From positions 1-6,929 of the forward strand of contig CAZQVV010000134.1 of the NCBI GenBank assembly GCA_964596835.1: a stretch of 6,929 nucleotides of DNA, in the 5' to 3' direction. A model generated the notes under the pieces. The model made no database searches, had not been told where the DNA came from, and worked only from the letters and a program-made list of their open reading frames with translations. The translations under genes were made by a program, and so were the position numbers. This DNA is from JAADGZ01 sp964596835 (GTDB lineage: Bacteria > Pseudomonadota > Gammaproteobacteria > UBA6429 > Thiohalophilaceae). Shown here one piece after another: positions 4,853 through 6,929 of the stretch (positions are counted from its first letter, which is position 1; each line of letters starts with the position of its first letter).

Positions 4853-5413
4853 TCAATATCCTGAATAAAGAAATTCTACACGACGATTGAGTCGCCAGGC
4901 GGCTTCATTGTGACCCAGCGCCACGGGTCGTTCCTCGCCGAAACTGATCACCTGCACCTGGGATGGCGACACGCCCTGAACCAGCAATAGCTGCTCAACC
5001 GCCCTGGCACGGCGTTCACCCAGGGCAATATTGTACTCCCGGCTGCCCCGTTCATCGGTGTGGCCTTCGAGCACCACAGTCACTTTCGGGTGCGCGGAAA
5101 GATAACGGGCGTGCGCGGCTATCACATCACGATCTTCCGGACTCAGAGTACTGCTATCCAACCCAAAGTAGAACACGCGTTTAGCCAGTGGGCTGTTGGG
5201 ATCTTCCAATTCCCGGCCGACAAAAGAGCCTCCCATCTCGGCACCATAGCGCTGATCCTGGGCGCTACTTTCAGCTTCTTTCTGTTTCTGTTGCCTGGCC
5301 GCAAGGGCAGCGGCATTTTTATCGCTAACCCGGTTTTTCACGGGGCTAAATTTGCAACCGGCCAGGCTCACGACAAAAATGGCGATAAACAGATATTTAA
5401 ACCCTTTTCCCAT
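4853..5413 (-). CDS. pal: Peptidoglycan-associated lipoprotein Pal
   Basis: Pal is an outer-membrane lipoprotein that binds peptidoglycan and TolB, tying the outer membrane to the wall and helping its invagination at division. The 186-residue product starts with a lipoprotein signal ending in the lipobox LAGC (17-20). The residue after C20 is K, not D, which fits outer-membrane sorting. A short flexible Ala/Gln-rich segment (about 30-60) precedes the OmpA-like domain (about 79-184). The domain carries the peptidoglycan-binding signature GHTDERGSREYNIALGERRA (117-136) and the later NRRVEF (176-181). The usual YFDLD/YFDFD of Pal reads YFGLD here, a small deviation. The ATG at 5413 is chosen over an in-frame GTG at 5422, because that GTG lies inside the Shine-Dalgarno GAAGGTG (5426-5420), 6 nt from the ATG. 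It is preceded by a 62-nt gap after tolB. Confidence 0.96.
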   Translation of the reverse strand: MGKGFKYLFIAIFVVSLAGCKFSPVKNRVSDKNAAALAARQQKQKEAESSAQDQRYGAEMGGSFVGRELEDPNSPLAKRVFYFGLDSSTLSPEDRDVIAAHARYLSAHPKVTVVLEGHTDERGSREYNIALGERRARAVEQLLLVQGVSPSQVQVISFGEERPVALGHNEAAWRLNRRVEFLYSGY

Positions 5414-5419
5414 AATTTT

Positions 5420-5426
5420 CACCTTC
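5420..5426 (-). promoter_or_regulatory. Ribosome binding site deciding the pal start
   Basis: GAAGGTG on the minus strand lies 6 nt before the ATG at 5413. The alternative in-frame GTG (5422-5420) is part of this site, so it cannot be served by it. Confidence 0.7.
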
Positions 5427-5475
5427 GTTGTTAAATCCTATTGATCATAAACATGCAGCGCCATTAGTAGAATAG

Positions 5476-6783
5476 TTATTTAAACGGCGACCAGGCCGGC
5501 TCCCTCACATCCCCGTTCTGCAGGCTCAAACGTTGATGCGCCCGCCCATCCACAGAAACTTCCGCCAGAATACCGTGGTACTTATCCTCGGTAGCATAAA
5601 TAATCATTGTACCATTCGGTGAAAAACTGGGGGATTCATCCAGCCGGGATTTAGTCAGGACCTGGAAGCGCCCCGTCTTCAGTTCCAGTACGGCTATCTG
5701 GAATTTACCCTGTTCCCGATGCACCATGGCCACCCGCCGACCATCCGGTGAGACTGAAGCGCGGGCATTATAGTTGCCATCAAACGTCAGGCGTCGCGGC
5801 CGCCCCAGTGTCACACTCTGTCTGTTCAGTTCCACCCGGTAAAGCTGGGGCGAACCGCCACGATCCGAGGTGAAAATCAGGGCCTTGCCATCCGGCATCC
5901 AGGCTGCTTCCGTATCAATCGCATAATGGTGGGTAATACGGGTGAATTTTTTGGTTTTCAGATCGACAACATAGATCTCCGGATTGCCGTCTTTGGAAAG
6001 GGTCAAAGCCATGCGGCGGCCATCTGGCGACCAGGCCGGTGCGCCGTTGATGCCTTTGAAACCACTTATTTCTTCTGTCTTACGGGTGAGGATATTCTGG
6101 ATATAGATTTTCGGACGGCCACCGAAAAACGAAACATAGGCCAGCCGCTTACCATCCGGCGACCAGGCTGGGGACAACAACGGTTGCGTAGACTCGTAGA
6201 TGATTTGCTCGTCAAACCCATCCGAGTCGGCAATCGCCAAACGATAAAGTTTCTGGTTCTTGCGGTTTTTGGTCACCGTAATATAGGCGATATGCGTATC
6301 AAACGCGCCTCGCACCCCGGTAATGGTCTTGTAGATAATGTCGCTGATCTGGTGAGCGGTAATGCGTAAATTCGGCTTGCGGCTGCGAATGCTGTAACCG
6401 GCCAACTGTTTGCCTTTATACACGTCCAGTAACTGAAACTGGATCTGAAAGCTCCCATCCATCTGCGGGATCATTTTGCCCACGACGACATAATCCACCT
6501 TCAACGCGCGCCAATCGGCAAAATTTACCTTGCCGGCTTCGCTGGGCGTGGCGATCATGTCCTCCTCCGGCAAGGGATTGAAGAAGCCGCTACGCTGCAA
6601 ATCCGCAGCGATGATTTTATTCATGTACTCCGGTGGCGCATGATTGCCCGCCCAGGCGAAGGGCACAATGGCAATGGGCGTTGCGCCTTCCACACCCTGG
6701 GTAATTTGAATCGTCAGTACCGCATGCGCCTGGGAGATAGCCAGCATAAGCAGGCCGAGAATAAAAGATAACTGTTTTTTCAT
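5476..6783 (-). CDS. tolB: Tol-Pal system periplasmic protein TolB
   Basis: TolB is the soluble periplasmic partner of Pal and TolA, needed for outer-membrane integrity and constriction. The 435-residue product matches the family length. Residues 1-21 form a Sec signal peptide (MKKQ start, hydrophobic core, AHA cleavage end). The N-terminal alpha/beta domain (about 22-165) shows PIAIVPFAWAG and IIAADLQRSGFFNPL. A six-bladed beta-propeller follows, with PD40-type repeats at about 204 (SPAWSPDG), 248 (APAWSPDG), 292 (EAAWMPDG), 341 (RASVSPDG), 384 (SPSFSPNG) and 428 (EPAWSP). The frame continues upstream to a GTG at 6834, but that adds 17 basic residues before the signal peptide, so the ATG at 6783 is chosen; its Shine-Dalgarno is weak. 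Repeated codons for AWSPDG create similar DNA near 5482, 6020 and 6150. tolA, expected upstream, would lie beyond the repeat at the right edge. Confidence 0.96.
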   Translation of the reverse strand: MKKQLSFILGLLMLAISQAHAVLTIQITQGVEGATPIAIVPFAWAGNHAPPEYMNKIIAADLQRSGFFNPLPEEDMIATPSEAGKVNFADWRALKVDYVVVGKMIPQMDGSFQIQFQLLDVYKGKQLAGYSIRSRKPNLRITAHQISDIIYKTITGVRGAFDTHIAYITVTKNRKNQKLYRLAIADSDGFDEQIIYESTQPLLSPAWSPDGKRLAYVSFFGGRPKIYIQNILTRKTEEISGFKGINGAPAWSPDGRRMALTLSKDGNPEIYVVDLKTKKFTRITHHYAIDTEAAWMPDGKALIFTSDRGGSPQLYRVELNRQSVTLGRPRRLTFDGNYNARASVSPDGRRVAMVHREQGKFQIAVLELKTGRFQVLTKSRLDESPSFSPNGTMIIYATEDKYHGILAEVSVDGRAHQRLSLQNGDVREPAWSPFK

Positions 6784-6837
6784 GTTCTGTATTAGCTTCT
6801 GTTTTTTCAATTTACGCTGTCTGCGAGATGACACTAT

Positions 6838-6929
6838 CCCGCCGCAAGCTGTGGGGGATTAAGGGGTGGTAGCATGCTGCTGATGGGTTTCGCTTCGCTC
6901 TACCCATTCTACTGAACTGCGTGCTTCGC
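6838..6929. repeat. Modular palindromic intergenic repeat, copy B (runs off the window)
   Basis: This copy begins CCCGCCGCAAGC like copy A at 1051. It continues with GGGGATTAAG, GGTGGTAGCAT, CTGATGGGTTTC and CTTCGCTCTACCCATTCTACTG, the same blocks in the same order as copy A. ATGGGT (6883-6888) and ACCCAT (6902-6907) form a stem around the sequence TTCGCTTCGCTCT. The unit is cut by the window edge in CTGCGTGCTTCGC. It lies directly upstream of tolB, where tolA would be expected to end. Confidence 0.7.

Noticed and set aside
5060..5434. 124-aa plus-strand frame opposite pal
   Set aside because: It is antisense to pal over its full length, with no independent coding signs; a shadow of the constrained OmpA-like domain.
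5926..6369. 147-aa plus-strand frame opposite tolB
   Set aside because: It is antisense to the tolB propeller repeats, whose codon bias opens the reverse frame; there is no ribosome binding site or recognisable product.
6784..6834. Longer tolB starting at the upstream GTG
   Set aside because: It would put 17 basic residues before a normal signal peptide and has no good ribosome binding site; the ATG at 6783 gives the family-typical N-terminus.
1..6929. CRISPR array or riboswitch (including preQ1 type near queE/queC)
   Set aside because: No regularly spaced repeats were seen. The que genes have no leader region, because their starts overlap the upstream genes.

Overview
The window reads as a gammaproteobacterial chromosome segment of moderate GC, almost entirely coded on the minus strand. 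The main evidence is the gene order, read right to left: tolB, pal, cpoB (ybgF), queE, queC, a YeeE/YedE-family transporter and tRNA-Lys(UUU). The Tol-Pal genes, queE/queC and a lysine tRNA sit together in known gammaproteobacteria: Pseudomonas has tol-pal-ybgF-queE-queC-tRNA-Lys, and E. coli has tol-pal-cpoB followed by lysine tRNAs. The YeeE/YedE transporter would suit a sulfur-metabolising lineage, but the species cannot be named from this stretch.

Right part (about 6929 to 2564): a compact operon. TolB (periplasmic beta-propeller), Pal (outer-membrane lipoprotein with an OmpA-like domain) and CpoB (periplasmic coiled-coil/TPR protein) form the outer-membrane-tethering half of the Tol-Pal system; tolQ, tolR and tolA would lie to the right, outside the window. 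QueE and QueC, two steps of the preQ0/queuosine pathway, follow with overlapping start and stop codons. Spacing tightens along the operon: 62 nt, 2 nt, 1-nt overlap, 4-nt overlap.

Middle (2563 to 1176): a YeeE/YedE transporter with a GTG start, a strong Shine-Dalgarno and its own candidate promoter. A perfect 8-bp inverted repeat lies just after the queC stop and touches the candidate -35.

Intergenic stretch 1175 to 898: no gene, but dense structure. It holds a modular GC-rich palindromic repeat (a second copy lies upstream of tolB), a perfect 13-bp hairpin, and a further hairpin overlapping the candidate tRNA-Lys promoter. The tRNA (822-897) is followed by a clear intrinsic terminator.

Left end (608 to 1): three very small, co-oriented genes with good ribosome binding sites: a 65-aa soluble protein, a small lipoprotein interrupted by a one-base shift in a run of six G, and a secreted protein that appears to lose frame near the window edge. 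Their function is unknown. Together they are the least explained part of the window.
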